The notes beneath the pieces were generated by a model, which saw only the letters and a list, made by a program, of their open reading frames with translations, ran no database searches and had not been told where the DNA came from. A stretch of DNA of 64,000 nt, taken from Cephalopachus bancanus. Its lineage: Eukaryota; Chordata; Mammalia; Primates; Tarsiidae. This document shows, in pieces, positions 36,294 through 46,619 of this stretch. Both the position numbers and the translations under genes were made by a program. Location: positions 2,079,501-2,143,500 of the forward strand of contig JAPVLO010000045.1 in NCBI GenBank assembly GCA_027257055.1, given 5' to 3'. How positions within the stretch are numbered: position 1 is the first letter of the stretch; each line of letters opens with the position of its first letter.

Positions 36294-36723
36294 ATATACG
36301 GAGTGAATTTTTATGGAAGTTGCCCAGGTCTTGTAAATGATCCTCTTGTAATTACCTATGATCTTGTCCTATAATACACTTCTTTATGTCTAACTTTAGT
36401 TCTAATTTGTTATATAATTTTTTGCAAATGTGGTTTTATAAAAATGTATTATTTCAAAGTTGACATTGTGTATAAGCATTATACGTGTATGTAAAAACAT
36501 AGAAAACTCAGTAAATGAAGAGATGTCCTTTTTGTACCTCTATATTTGTGAAAGATACAATCTCTTGAGATCTTAGCTCTTTAAATGACTGGTAAGATAG
36601 TGATGCCATGATGACCCATCAGTGTCTTTCATCAGTCTCATCAGAAAACTTGTGTTATCTGTCATGAGCTTTCAGATTACTAAGTTATAAAGTTGGGTGC
36701 ATATATATCTAGAATTGTTTTAA

Positions 36724-36764
36724 CTCGAGTTATTATTATTGTTATTATTGTTGTTGTTATTGTG
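36724..36764. repeat. TTA/TTG microsatellite in the L1M
   Basis: Imperfect (TTATTG)n/(TTG)n run within antisense ORF2. Confidence 0.8.
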
Positions 36765-37268
36765 AAATACATATAATCTTTGCCTCCTTTTTAGTTTTTC
36801 TTTAAACTTAAAATCTGTTTTTATATGATGTAAGTATAGCTAGTCATGCTCACTTTTGGCTACTGTTTGTATGGAATATATTTTTCTATCCCTTCACTTT
36901 GTCTATATGTCTCTTTATAGGCAAAGTGACTGTCTTGTAGGCAGCATATAATTGAACTATGTGGGTTTTTTGAATCCATTCAGTCTATATAAGTGGCAAA
37001 TTTAATCCACTTACATTCAAGGCTATTATTGATAGGTGAGAACTTATTTCTGTTATTTTGTTAATTGTTGACTGGTTTGTCTTTATATCCTATTTTGTTT
37101 CATTGTCTGTTATTTTTTATCCTTATAGTTTGCTGGGGTTTTTTTAATAGTGATAGCATTTGACTCCTTTCTCTTCCTAATTTGTATTTGCTCTTCCAGT
37201 GAGTTTTATACATTTTTGTGTTATCATAATAATAGATATCATTTTACTTCCAGAGGTAGGACTCCCTT

Positions 37269-37423
37269 AAGCACTTCTTGACAACTCTTATTATCACTTT
37301 CAATTGGACTTCTGTGTTCTCAACCCCGAATTAGAAGTGATATATGTAGCAAAGTTTCGTGAAATTCATCAGTCATAAAAATAAACCTTTTAAAATCTCC
37401 AAAAAAAAAAAAAAGCACTTCTT
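37269..37423 (+). mobile_element. Small polyadenylated retrosequence inserted in the L1M
   Basis: AAGCACTTCTT is exact at 37,269-37,279 and 37,413-37,423. Between them lie about 120 bp of unrelated sequence, an AATAAA at 37,380-37,385, and a 12-14 A run beginning 15 bp after it. That is the layout of a 5'-truncated processed retrocopy of a Pol II transcript copied by L1 machinery. One frame reads through from 37,280 to a TAA at 37,373 (ending EIHQS) just before the signal, which could be the end of a short-3'-UTR mRNA or chance. The source gene is not recognised. Confidence 0.75.
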
Positions 37424-38449
37424 ACAGGGTTGGCCTACTGGTGTTGAATTCCCTGGTGATGAATTTTTGGTTATCTGGGAAAGGCTTGATTTCTCCTTCA
37501 TTTTTGAGCAACAGTTTTTTGTTGGATATAGTGTTTTTGGCTAACCTTTTTTTTTTCCCCTGCAGGCCTTTGAATATATCATCCCATACTCTCTCTTAGC
37601 CTGTAAGGTTTCTGCTGAGAAATCCACTGCTAGTCTCTAATGGAAATTTTCTTTATGTGACAATGCTTTTCTCTTGCTGCTTTCAGTATTCTTTTTTTGT
37701 TTCTGACTTTTAACAGTTTAACCTTAATGAGCCTTGTAAAATACCTTTTTGGATTGAATCTATTTGGTAATCTTTGAGTTTTATGTATTTGAAGGTCTTC
37801 TGTTAGAAAGCTTGGAATGTTTTCAGTTATTATTTTGTTAAATAGGTTTCTGTGCTTTTGCAAATTTCTGCTTATGGAACTGCTAAAATTCAGACTGAAT
37901 TATTTCAAAAGACCTGTTTTCAAGTTCAGAAATTCTTTCTTCTGTTTCATCTAGTTTATTATTGAAACTGTCAATTGTATTTTTTTATTTTATTCATTGA
38001 ATTCTTCAGTTTCAGGATTTCTGTTTGATCCTTTTTTATGTCTACCTTTGTTGAATTTATTATTCAGATATTAAATTGTTTATTTTTATTTGTATTATTT
38101 ATCTATGTTCTCTTGTGTCAGTTTTAAAAATATCTTTCTTTTGAATTTATTTTTCAGGAGTCTTATAGATTTCCTTTTATTGGAATCTGCTACTGGATAA
38201 CTACTATATTCCTTGCACACATGTTTCCTTGCTTTTACATATTTCTTGTATTCTTATGTTGATATCTGTGCCTCTGATGTAACAGTCACTTCTTCTAATT
38301 TTATGAATTGGCTTTTGTAGAAAAAGAATATTTCCTATAGATGCATCTTTGGTGTTGGTTGGGTTGAATACTTTAGTTGATTGTGGTTGGATGCAATAGT
38401 GTAGTCTCTGTATGATGTCTTCAGCTATAATCAGCATCAGTGGTTTTTG

Positions 38450-40197
38450 TTAGTTCCCCAGTGTCTTAGGCTGTGGTTGTTAGCAGAGGCTGTGGTGAGG
38501 TTTTGCTAGGGACCGGGATGCCAGACAGGGCAGTCCTTGGGTACCAGTAATGTTGACAGCAGGCCAGGGTTGTTGATCCTTGGACTCCTGTGTGGCACCA
38601 GTATAAAAGGTAAAGGCAGGCCAATCTTTGGGCCTCTGGCAAATTGCTTGGGTACCAGCAGTGACAGTAATAAACCAGGTGAGCTGACAGGTCCTTGGGT
38701 CTCTGGACATTGGTGATGGTAGTTGCAGTGGCAGGCCAACCTTTTGGCTGCCATGAGGCACATGCAGACACCAATGGTGGTGGCAGTGAGCTGTTCAGGC
38801 AAGTCCCCATGCTCTCAAGTGGCATGTGTGAGTGCGTTTTATTAGCAGTGGTGGTGGCTGACTGGGTGGGCCTCTCCTTGGGCTCTCAGATTGCATATGC
38901 AAGTGCCAGTGGTAGTAGGGAGTGGGGGCTGATCCTCAGGCTTCTTCTTGAGTGTGGCTGTCAGCAATGGCTGTTGGGTTATACCAGTTCTCAGACCCTA
39001 CCAATGGTGCATGTGGGTGCCAGTGGCAATGGGCAGAATAGGTTGATCTTCAAACTCTCAGATAATGCATGTGGACACTGCCAGGGATGGTACTTGGTGG
39101 TTGGACCTATTCTCAGGCTTCCCAATCATGCATGTGGCCACAGGCTGTGGTAGATGGGGAAGATTGATCACCAGGTTCCTGGAGAGTGCACTGGGGTACC
39201 AGCCATGGTGGTGGGTGGGGAAGGCCTGTTCTTAGGCCTACCAGACATTTGCACAGTTACTTGCAGTGGTGGGTGAGGTCATTTTTCAGGACCATGGACG
39301 GTGCACTCAAATGCCAATGGAGTGATGGTGGGTGGGGTAGGCCTGCCCTCAGGCCTCTGGATGATGTGCACAAGTGCCCATGGCACAGGAGGGGCAGACC
39401 TGTCCTTAGGCTCTGAGCTGGTGCAACATGGGCCAGGCCCTTGAACCACAAAGGCATATGCTGGTGTGCAGTGGGACTGCTGCTAGGGGTGGGATGGAGA
39501 TGCTATCAGTGGCAGCACCCCACTTGGGCAGCTTTCAGTCTCTTGGGAGCACATGTTTCAGCTCCTTTTGTCCCAGTGGCACACTCTCCAGTGCATAGAC
39601 CCACCCATTCCCCATGGACTACAGTGCTGGGAACCTGTCTGCATTGCTAGATCCAGCTGGCATCTCAGTGCTTCTGCCCTCTGGTTGGATATGGAGGAAT
39701 GTAACCAGGGCTCCAGGAATGTGAAGTAGCAGGGGCTGTTGAGCCCCAAAGACAATGCAGTCTGGTGGGGGTTGAGTTCTCAAAATGTTGCCATGGATGG
39801 TGTGGGACCCGGTATAAATTTTATCTGGAAGAATGCTGTCATGCAAACTCCAGAAAGCTCTCTCCATTAATCTCAGGGTCCATGAAGCCTGAAGGGCTCT
39901 TGCAGTAGCTAAGATTGCAGGAGACCACGGGGGGAATGTGGCCCATTGGGAATCTCTTGCTTACCTCTTCCCCAAACTGGGGAGTTTCTTCTGATTTCAA
40001 ACCGATCTTGGCCAGGCTAACTACTTCACTTCCTTCTCTCTCTGTTCCTCACAGGTTCCCCGTTACTTCCCTGATGAATTCCAGTGTTTTCTCCAGTGCA
40101 CTCTATTTGATGTGTGATTATCTACAATTGCTTTTGTTCTTCTGTGTGGAGAAGGCAAACGCTAGATGCCTCCAGTCAGTCATCTTGAAGTTCCCTC
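38450..40197 (-). promoter_or_regulatory. L1M 5' UTR with tandem monomers
   Basis: About 1.75 kb, clearly GC-richer than the surroundings. In 38,470-39,470 a diverged unit of about 55-70 bp recurs: words like AGGCCT-TCAGGCCTCTGG, GTGCA-AGTGCCA and CAGTGGTGGGTGGGG repeat in order, giving perhaps 15 units. 39,470-40,197 is the non-repeated 5' part ending at the L1 5' terminus. In a living element this region would be the Pol II promoter. Long frames here (such as 38,695-39,153) are by-products of the repeats. Confidence 0.7.
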
Positions 40198-40210
40198 TAT
40201 TTTTCAACTT

Positions 40211-40749
40211 TTCATCTGATCCTTTAATTGCATCTATTTCATAAACATTTTTCTTTATCTGCTTATTTAAGCTTGAGTTTCTCTTGTTAGAGTTACTCCA
40301 TAAATGTCTGGTGATCTTTGGTGACCCACTCATGCATAATACCAAGGCATTAAAAAGCTGATTGAAAGGTCTGTATTTAGGAGCAGTATTTTTCAAGTAA
40401 TGAGCTTTGTTGTAGAATGGTTGGGTAGGGATTCTGGCCATTTATATAGAGACTTCAAATGTTGAATGTTGGAATGAAAAAAAAATTTCCTTTAGCTTGG
40501 CTTTTTATATTCTAGGAACAAAACAGAGGAAAGAAGGCCTAAAGTTTTGGTGTGCAATGAGTTTACATTCTCTTATTATTTCTATTTTCATCTTGGCTTC
40601 TCAGTTCCACTGTCCATTGTGCCTGGGAACCAGAGTCTATAGTTTAGTTTCTCCAGAGAATAAACTGCTATTTTCATTGCAGAGTGAAGGAAGAGTATTA
40701 CCTTGCTGGGAATATGGCATATGGGTGGAACTGAAAGCCTAATTTCATT
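40211..40749. other. Unique sequence
   Basis: No repeat recognised. Overlapping frames of 80-107 codons exist on both strands without domain features. Confidence 0.45.
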
Positions 40750-41048
40750 TTTTTAAAAATTGGAGGTGAGTTCTCACTGTCACCCAGGCTGCAGTGCAGT
40801 GACACAATTATTACTCACCACAGCCTCAACCTTCTGGGCTTAGGTGATCCTTTCACCTCAGCTTCTTGAGCAGTTGGAACTACAGGCATATGCCACCAAG
40901 CCAAGCGAACATGATTTTTAAATTTTTAGTAGAGATTAGGTCTTGCTATGCTTTCTAGGCAGGTCTCAAACTCTTGGACTCAAGCAGTCCTCCATCCTCA
41001 GCCTCCTAAAAGTGTTGGGAAGAGAGGTATGAGTCACCAATCCCAGCT
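40750..41048 (-). mobile_element. Old AluJ-like SINE
   Basis: A conventional dimeric Alu, unlike the others: CACCCAGGCTGCAGTGCAGTGACAC, TTTTAGTAGAGATTAGGTCTTGC, CAGGTCTCAAACTCTTGGACTCAAGC, AGTGTTGGGAAGAGAGGTATGAGTC. It has the ordinary 7SL-like left arm and the GTAGAGA linker of early primate Alus, and is strongly diverged. It provides the ancestral reference for the lineage-type Alus. Confidence 0.88.
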
Positions 41049-41049
41049 A

Positions 41050-41358
41050 GCTAATTGCTTTTTTTTTTTTGAGTTGGAGTCTCACTCTGTCGCCCAGACT
41101 GGAGTGCAGTGGCCGCTCCTGGTCACTGCAGCCTCAACCTGCTGGGCTCCGGCAATCCTTCCTCCTCAGCCTTCCGAGTAGCCGGAATTACAGGCGCGGG
41201 CTACCATGCCCGGCTAATTTTTTGATTTACTGTAGAGATGAGATCTCGCCTGCCCAGGCGGGTCTCGAATATGCGGACTCAGGCAATCCACGCACCTCAA
41301 CCTCCCAAAGACGCGGGATTACAGGCTGAGCCACCGAGCCCGGCTTAATTGCTTCTTA
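41050..41358 (-). mobile_element. Alu SINE, young full dimer
   Basis: Immediately follows the AluJ-like copy. TAATTGCTT occurs before the poly-T and again after CCCGGCT, so the insertion was at the edge of the old Alu. Short left-arm form (CTCGCCTGCCCAGG). Its T-arm stem is partly broken by later changes (GGGTCTCGAATATGC). Confidence 0.95.
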
Positions 41359-41629
41359 TATAGACTTTCAGGTAACTTTTCTATTTTCAGCCCCACCTCT
41401 CACTATTGTTTTCTAGGGAAAGAGTCAGTGCCTCCAACCTGGGTTGTTCTCATATTCTTTTACCTGAATAGACTTGCTTCTCATTAACATCCCTTAATGA
41501 TACACCTGGCTTCAGCTTTCTTTTGTCTCCTAGTCAGGCACTTCTTATCCATCTGTTTTCTGTCCATCATATGTTTGTCAGCATCTCAGCATCTTCTCCT
41601 GTTCCCTTTTCTTTTGCAGAATTATACCA
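41359..41629. other. Unique sequence
   Basis: About 270 bp between the Alu and the full-length L1; nothing recognised. Confidence 0.5.
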
Positions 41630-41879
41630 TTTAATTTCTTTTCTTAATTTAATTTTTTATTTTAAAGATGTGGTGTATAATTCAGGGTTAGGTGTTACAA
41701 ATGTTCATTATGTAGGTACCCTTGTTGATGAGGTGTGCCCCCCACCCCTGGCAGATTCCCACTAGTGCCAATCTCTCCTCTCCCCACCCTTGGCAGTTTC
41801 CCACTACTGCCAATCCTTTTCTTAAAGTATTACAATAACTGTTCAAGGACTGTTTATGAGTGAGAACATGTGATACTCA

Positions 41880-44800
41880 GTTCTTTGCTTCTGTGATAGA
41901 TCACTCAGTATTTTAGACTCTAAGTCCATCCAGATCGCTGTGAATTTCATAATTTTGTCCTTATTTATGACTGTATAATATTCCATCATGGATATGTACC
42001 ACATTTTTTTTTTATCCAATCCTCTTTTGATGGGCAGCATTGTTGGTTCCATGTTTTTGCTATTGTGAACAATGCTGTAATAAACATACATGTGCAGATA
42101 TCTTTTTCATAGAGTGATTTGAGTTCCTTTGGGTATATTCCCAGTAGGGGGATTGCGGAGTGGTAAGGAAGGTGGATTTTTAGATCTTTTAGAAATCACC
42201 AAGCTATTTTCCACAGAGGTTGTATTAGTTTACAAAACCCCCAGCAGTGTAGAAGTGTTAACTTTTTGCTGCATCCTCTCCAGCATCTGTTGTTTTATGA
42301 GTTATTGATGATGGCCATCCTGACTGGAGTTAGGTGGTATCTCAGCATAGTTTTAATTTGCATTTCTTTGATAACTAATGAGGCTGGGTATTTTTCATAT
42401 ATCTGTTGACTGCTCTTCTTTTGGGAAGTGTCTATTCATGTCTTTTGCCCACGTTGTAATGAGCCTGTTTGTTTCTTTCTTTTCAGCACATGTGAATTCC
42501 TTGTAGATCCTAGATGATAAGCCTTTGTCAGACATACAGTTGGCAAAGATTTTTTCCCAGTCTGTGGATTGTCTCCTTGCTCTCTTGATGGTTTCTTTGG
42601 TTTGCAGAAGCTTGTCAGTTTGATGAGTTACCACTTGTCTATCTTATCTCTTATCGCATGGACACTTGGGGTTTTGATCAGGAATTGGTTGCCAGTTCCA
42701 ATTTCCATAAGTGTGTCCCCTGCATTTTCTAAGGTTCTTCTAGTTTGTGGTTTTACGTTTAGGTCTTTATTCCATTTAAAGTTCATTTTTGTGTGTGGTG
42801 ACAGGTAGGGCTCTTGTTTTAATCTCCTGTATGTGGTCAGTCAGTTTTCCTGACACCATCTACTGAATAGATTCTCCTCTCCCCAGTGGTTGTTGGTGGA
42901 GGCTTTGTTGAAGATGAGTTGGTTGAGAAATTGAGGTTTTGCTTCTGGAATCTCGATTCTGTTCCAAGGGTCTATATGCTTGTTGTTGTACCAATACCAG
43001 GCTGTTTTGATTATTGTAGCTTTATAATAAAGTTTAAAGTCTGGGAGTGTGATACATTCTGTTTTTGTTTTTTTTTCTTCTGAGGATTGTTTTGGCTATC
43101 CATGGTCGTTTATGTTTCCATATTAATTCCTGTATTATTGTTTCCAGATCAGAAAAGAATGCTGCTGGTAATTAAATGATATTGCATTAAATCTGTAGAT
43201 TGCCTTGGGCAGGATGGACATTTAAACAATGTAAATTCTTCCAATCCGTGAGCATGGAATATTTTTCTATTTGTTTGTGTCATCTTTGATTTCATTGAGC
43301 AGTGTTTGTAGTTTGGTTAGGAAGATGTGAAGGTATTTCTTTTTGTGTGGCTATTGTGAATGGGGTTGTGCTTTTTATTTGAGTTTCTGTTTATTTATTG
43401 TTGGTGTGTAAAAATGTGACTGTATTTTGCACATTTATTTTATACCCTGAGACTTTTCCAAAGTTCTTTATCAGTGCAAGGAGGTTTTTGACAAATTCTC
43501 TCGGGCTTTTGAGGTATAGAATCATGTCGTCCTTCAAAGAGGGATAACTTGATTTCCTCTTTTCCTATTTGGATACCCCTGATCTCCTACTCTTCTCTGA
43601 TTGCTCTAACTAGGACTTCCAAAGCTATGTTGAAAAGAGGGGGTGAGAGTGGGCATCCTTTCTTGTTCCAGTTTTCAGGGGAAATGGTTCCAATTTCTGT
43701 CTGTTTAGCAGTATGCTGGCCATGGGTTTCTTGTAGATGGCTCTTACTATGTTGAGGTATGTTCCATCTATACCTAGATGTTCGAGGGCTTTTATCAAGA
43801 AGGAGTGCTGGATTTTATGAAGAACTTTTTCTGAATCTAATGATGCAATCATGTCATTTTTGTTTTTACATCTATTGATGTATTTAATTATGTTTATGAT
43901 CTTACAAATGTTGAACCAACCCGGCATCCCAGGGATGAAACCTACTTGGTCATGGTGGATGATTTTACAGATATGTTGTTGGATTCAGTTTGTTAGGATC
44001 TTGTTGAAAATTTTAGAATCTGTGTAGTTCTCTTTCTTTGTTGGGCCTTTATCTGGTTTGGGTATCGATACGATGTTAGCTTCATAAAATGACTTGGGAA
44101 GAGTTCCATCTTTCTCAACGGCCTGAAATACTTTCAATAGGGTTGGTATCAGTTGCCTGGAATGCTTTCAGTAGGATTGGTATTCTCCTTGTATGTTTTG
44201 TAAAATTTTTCTGGAAAGCCATCTGGTCCAGGGCTTTTTTTTTTGTAAGTAGTTTTCTTATGATATAGTCAATTTCCTGGATTGTTATTGGTCTACGTAG
44301 GTTCTCAATTTCTTTTTATTTCAGCCTGGGGAGGTTGTGGGATGTCAGAAAGTCCTCCATTTCCTTTAGGTTTTCAAGTCTGTTTTCATTCAAGTGTACA
44401 TAGTAGTCTCCAATAATATTTTGTATTTCTTTGGGGTCAATTGTGACTTGATCTTTTGCATTTCTGATTGTGTTTATTTGGGCTTTTTCTCTCTTTTTCT
44501 TGGTCAGTCTAGCTAGGGGTCCATCAATCTTGTTTATCCTTTCAAAACACCAGCTTTTTGTTTTGTTGATTTTTTTAATGTATTATCATTTTGTCTTGTA
44601 TGTCCCAAATTTGGGCTTCTATTTTGGTGATTTGTATTCTTCTGCTGAAGTTAGAGTTTTTGTGGTCTTCTTTTCAGGCTTCCTTTGATGATTTGTTAAG
44701 CTGTTAACTTATGACCTTTCCATTTTCTTTATGTGAGTTTATAGAGGTATGAAATTCCCTTTTAGTACTGCTTTCATGGCATCCCTGAGGTTTTGGTAAG

Positions 44801-45690
44801 CTGTTTCTTCATTTTCATTTGTTTCTAGGTATCTTTTAATCTCTGAATGATTTCTGTGTTGACTCAGGAGTTGTTTAGCATCATGCCGTTTAGTGTCCAT
44901 GTCTTTGTGGGTTTGGGGGCAACTTTATTGGTGTTGATATTTATTTTTATTCCACTGTGGTCTAAGAAGGTGCATGGAAGAATTTCAATCTTATGGCATT
45001 TGTTTATGCTTGATTTATGGCCAAGAACTATGGTCAATCTTAGAGTACATTCCATGTGGTGATGAGTAAAATGTACATTCCGTGTTTGTTGTGTGGAGTG
45101 TTCTGTAGGTATCAATTAAATCCATTTGGTCAAACATCACATTGAGTTTCTGAATCTCCTTGTTGATTTTTTGTTTTGATGATCTGTCTAGGTTTGTGAG
45201 TGGGGTATTTAAATTCTAAGCTATGATAGTGTTAGGGTCAATATCTTTTATAAGTTTACCTAGAAGCTGCTTCATGAAAACTGGTGCTCCTATGTTGGGT
45301 GCATATCTGTTTAGGATGGATATTTCTTACTGATGGATTAAACCTTTTATCATTATGGAGTGACCTTCCATATCTTTTCAAATTTTTGGTAGCTTAAAGG
45401 GTATTTTGTCTGATATTAAGATGGTGACTTCTGCTTTCTTTTGTGTTCTGTTTGCCTGAAATTTGGTTTCCCATCCTCTCACTTTGAGTCTGTGAGTGTT
45501 CTTTCTGGTGAATTGAGTCTCTTGCATACAATATATTGTTGCCTCATGATATTTTATCCATTTTGCCATTCTATGTCTTTTCAGTTGTATTTAGTCCATT
45601 CACATTCAGGCTAATTATTGAGATGTGTGAATTTATCCCTGTCATGAGGTTCATTTAGAGTTTGTTGTTGCTGCTATTTTTTGTTGTCTT
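41880..45690 (-). pseudogene. L1 ORF2 remnant (endonuclease, reverse transcriptase, C-terminal domain)
   Basis: Length (about 3.8 kb) matches a full ORF2. 45,378-45,569 translates to an endonuclease segment (MQETQFTR ... HRLKVRGW ... VTILISDKI). 43,625-43,927 is the RT palm ([15 protein letters not shown] ... [15 protein letters not shown] ... FPLKTGTR). 42,395-42,634 is downstream (NCMSDKGLSSRIYKE ... WAKDMNRHF). 41,843-42,091 is the C-terminus (MWYISMMEYYTVINKDKIM). At about 43,521-43,541 the complement of ATCATGTCGTCCTTCAAAGAG shows one extra base inside the FADD catalytic motif, shifting the frame. The L1 EN and RT are therefore inactive here. Confidence 0.85.
44122..44188. repeat. About 34-bp imperfect tandem duplication inside L1 ORF2
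   Basis: CTGAAATACTTTCAATAGGG-TTGGTATC and CTGGAATGCTTTCAGTAGGA-TTGGTATT lie side by side, where other L1s have one unit. This adds to the frame damage. Confidence 0.65.
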
Positions 45691-45749
45691 TCTTTTGATT
45701 TTTGGGTTGATTCATGTGTGTTTCCAATCTTTTTCCTGCTTTCTTGGGA

Positions 45750-46600
45750 AGAGTGTTGTCATTCTTTTTTTCCTTTCTTCTGTGTTTAATACTTTCTTAA
45801 GTGTTTCTTATAGAGCTGGTCTGGAGTCAGTGTAAGTTCTTAGGGATTGAATTTCTGGGAGAGGTTCCAATTCTCACTGATCACTGATGAAGCTTAGCTT
45901 AGCTGGGGAAGTAATTCTTGGTTGAAATTATGTATCTTTCAGAACTTTGAAGATTGGATTCCAAACTCTATTAGTCTGATATGTTTCTGTAGATAAGTCT
46001 GCTCCTATTCTAATTGGTCTTTCCCAGTAAGTAGACCTTTTTCTCTTGTTGCCTTTAGGATTTTTTATTTTATACATACTTTGTATAGGCCAATTACTAT
46101 GTATCTATGAGTTGGTCTTCTCATTTGTTGTCTTGCAGGAGTTCTTTAAATCTCTTGTGTTTGAATGGTAGCACCACTGATGAGATGAGGGAAGTTTTCT
46201 TGAATAATTTCATGGAATGTTTGTTCCAGGGTGGCCTCTGTGTCTCTATCTGCCTCAGGAATTCCAATTTATCTTAGGTTTAGTTTCTTGAAATAATCGC
46301 TCATCTCTTGGAGGTTTTTCCCCTGTCTTTTTAAGCTTCTTTTCTATGTTTTTGACAGTTTGGGTTAGTTCCATATTTTGGTCCCCAAGCTCTGAGATTC
46401 TTTCTTCTGCATGATTTATTCTGTTTTCCGGGCATACCAGTTTGTTATTTATTTCATTTCATTCATTGTACTCTTTATTACTGTTATCTCAGTTATCAGC
46501 TCCTTCATTCTTTCCTCTTGTCTCTCCTCAATTCTATTTATTTTCTCTATTAATGTCTTGATATTTGGGATTGTGTCTTGGGGGTTTTCATTATTTACAC
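45750..46600 (-). pseudogene. L1 ORF1 remnant
   Basis: Antisense ORF1 region between ORF2 and the 5' UTR. The usual product is an RNA-binding protein with a coiled coil that coats L1 RNA. The part near 46,300-46,570 is the coiled-coil stretch by position, reading as CTT/TTC-rich antisense. No frame beyond about 60 codons survives on the coding strand. Confidence 0.55.
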
Positions 46601-46619
46601 ACCAAAGTCTGTATTTTCA

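Larger units (their letters stand above)
35164..36692 (+). mobile_element. Foreign block in the L1M, DNA-transposon-like remnant (Mutator-like?)
   Basis: Non-L1 sequence replacing part of ORF2. The left end is rich in short ATCCTGAAAA / TCAAAATTCC / TCTAAAGTC words. Two plus-strand frames are suggestive: 35,340-35,576 (FSLIQKKGILIDY then HKITDLELDVIKG, reminiscent of a FLYWCH-type zinc-finger start) and 35,656-35,919 (YPNNKEVWHRMRNFNG ... RISKEHQQVKNEYEHILQGE, reminiscent of the C-terminal part of Mutator-like transposases). No terminal inverted repeats or 9-bp duplication were found. An Alu sits inside. The family is a guess; the foreign nature is well supported. Confidence 0.4.
32500..37640 (-). 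pseudogene. L1M ORF2 remnant (endonuclease and reverse transcriptase), broken
   Basis: Antisense ORF2 of the ancient L1M, in two parts around the insertion at 35,164-36,692. Its product would have nicked target DNA and primed reverse transcription at the cut. Frames are interrupted every few dozen codons, and the segment corresponding to the junction between the endonuclease and RT domains is lost. A second small insertion lies at 37,280-37,412. It cannot encode a working protein. Outer limits are approximate. Confidence 0.7.
31897..40210 (-). mobile_element. Nearly full-length ancient L1M with a 13-bp target-site duplication
   Basis: TATTTTTCAACTT is exact at 31,897-31,909 and 40,198-40,210 and encloses an antisense L1. 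From the 3' side: 3' UTR with ATTGAACACTAGAAC, ORF2 C-terminus (AATAGTGTTGCAATAAACAC, TCCACTGGTCTATTTTG), RT region (GTTGATGTGATGCATCACG), a break at about 35,164-36,692 filled by foreign DNA, N-terminal ORF2 (GTCTTGTAGGCAGCATATAATTG), ORF1 region, a repetitive 5' UTR, and the 5' end (complement of GATGCCTCCAGTCAGTCATCTTG) next to the right-hand repeat. About 1 kb of ORF2 is missing at the break. All frames are dead. Without guests it is about 6.6 kb. Confidence 0.82.

Noticed and set aside
38695..39153. 152-codon frame rich in G, S and C
   Set aside because: It lies wholly in the tandem monomers of the L1M 5' UTR, and the opposite strand has overlapping frames for the same reason.
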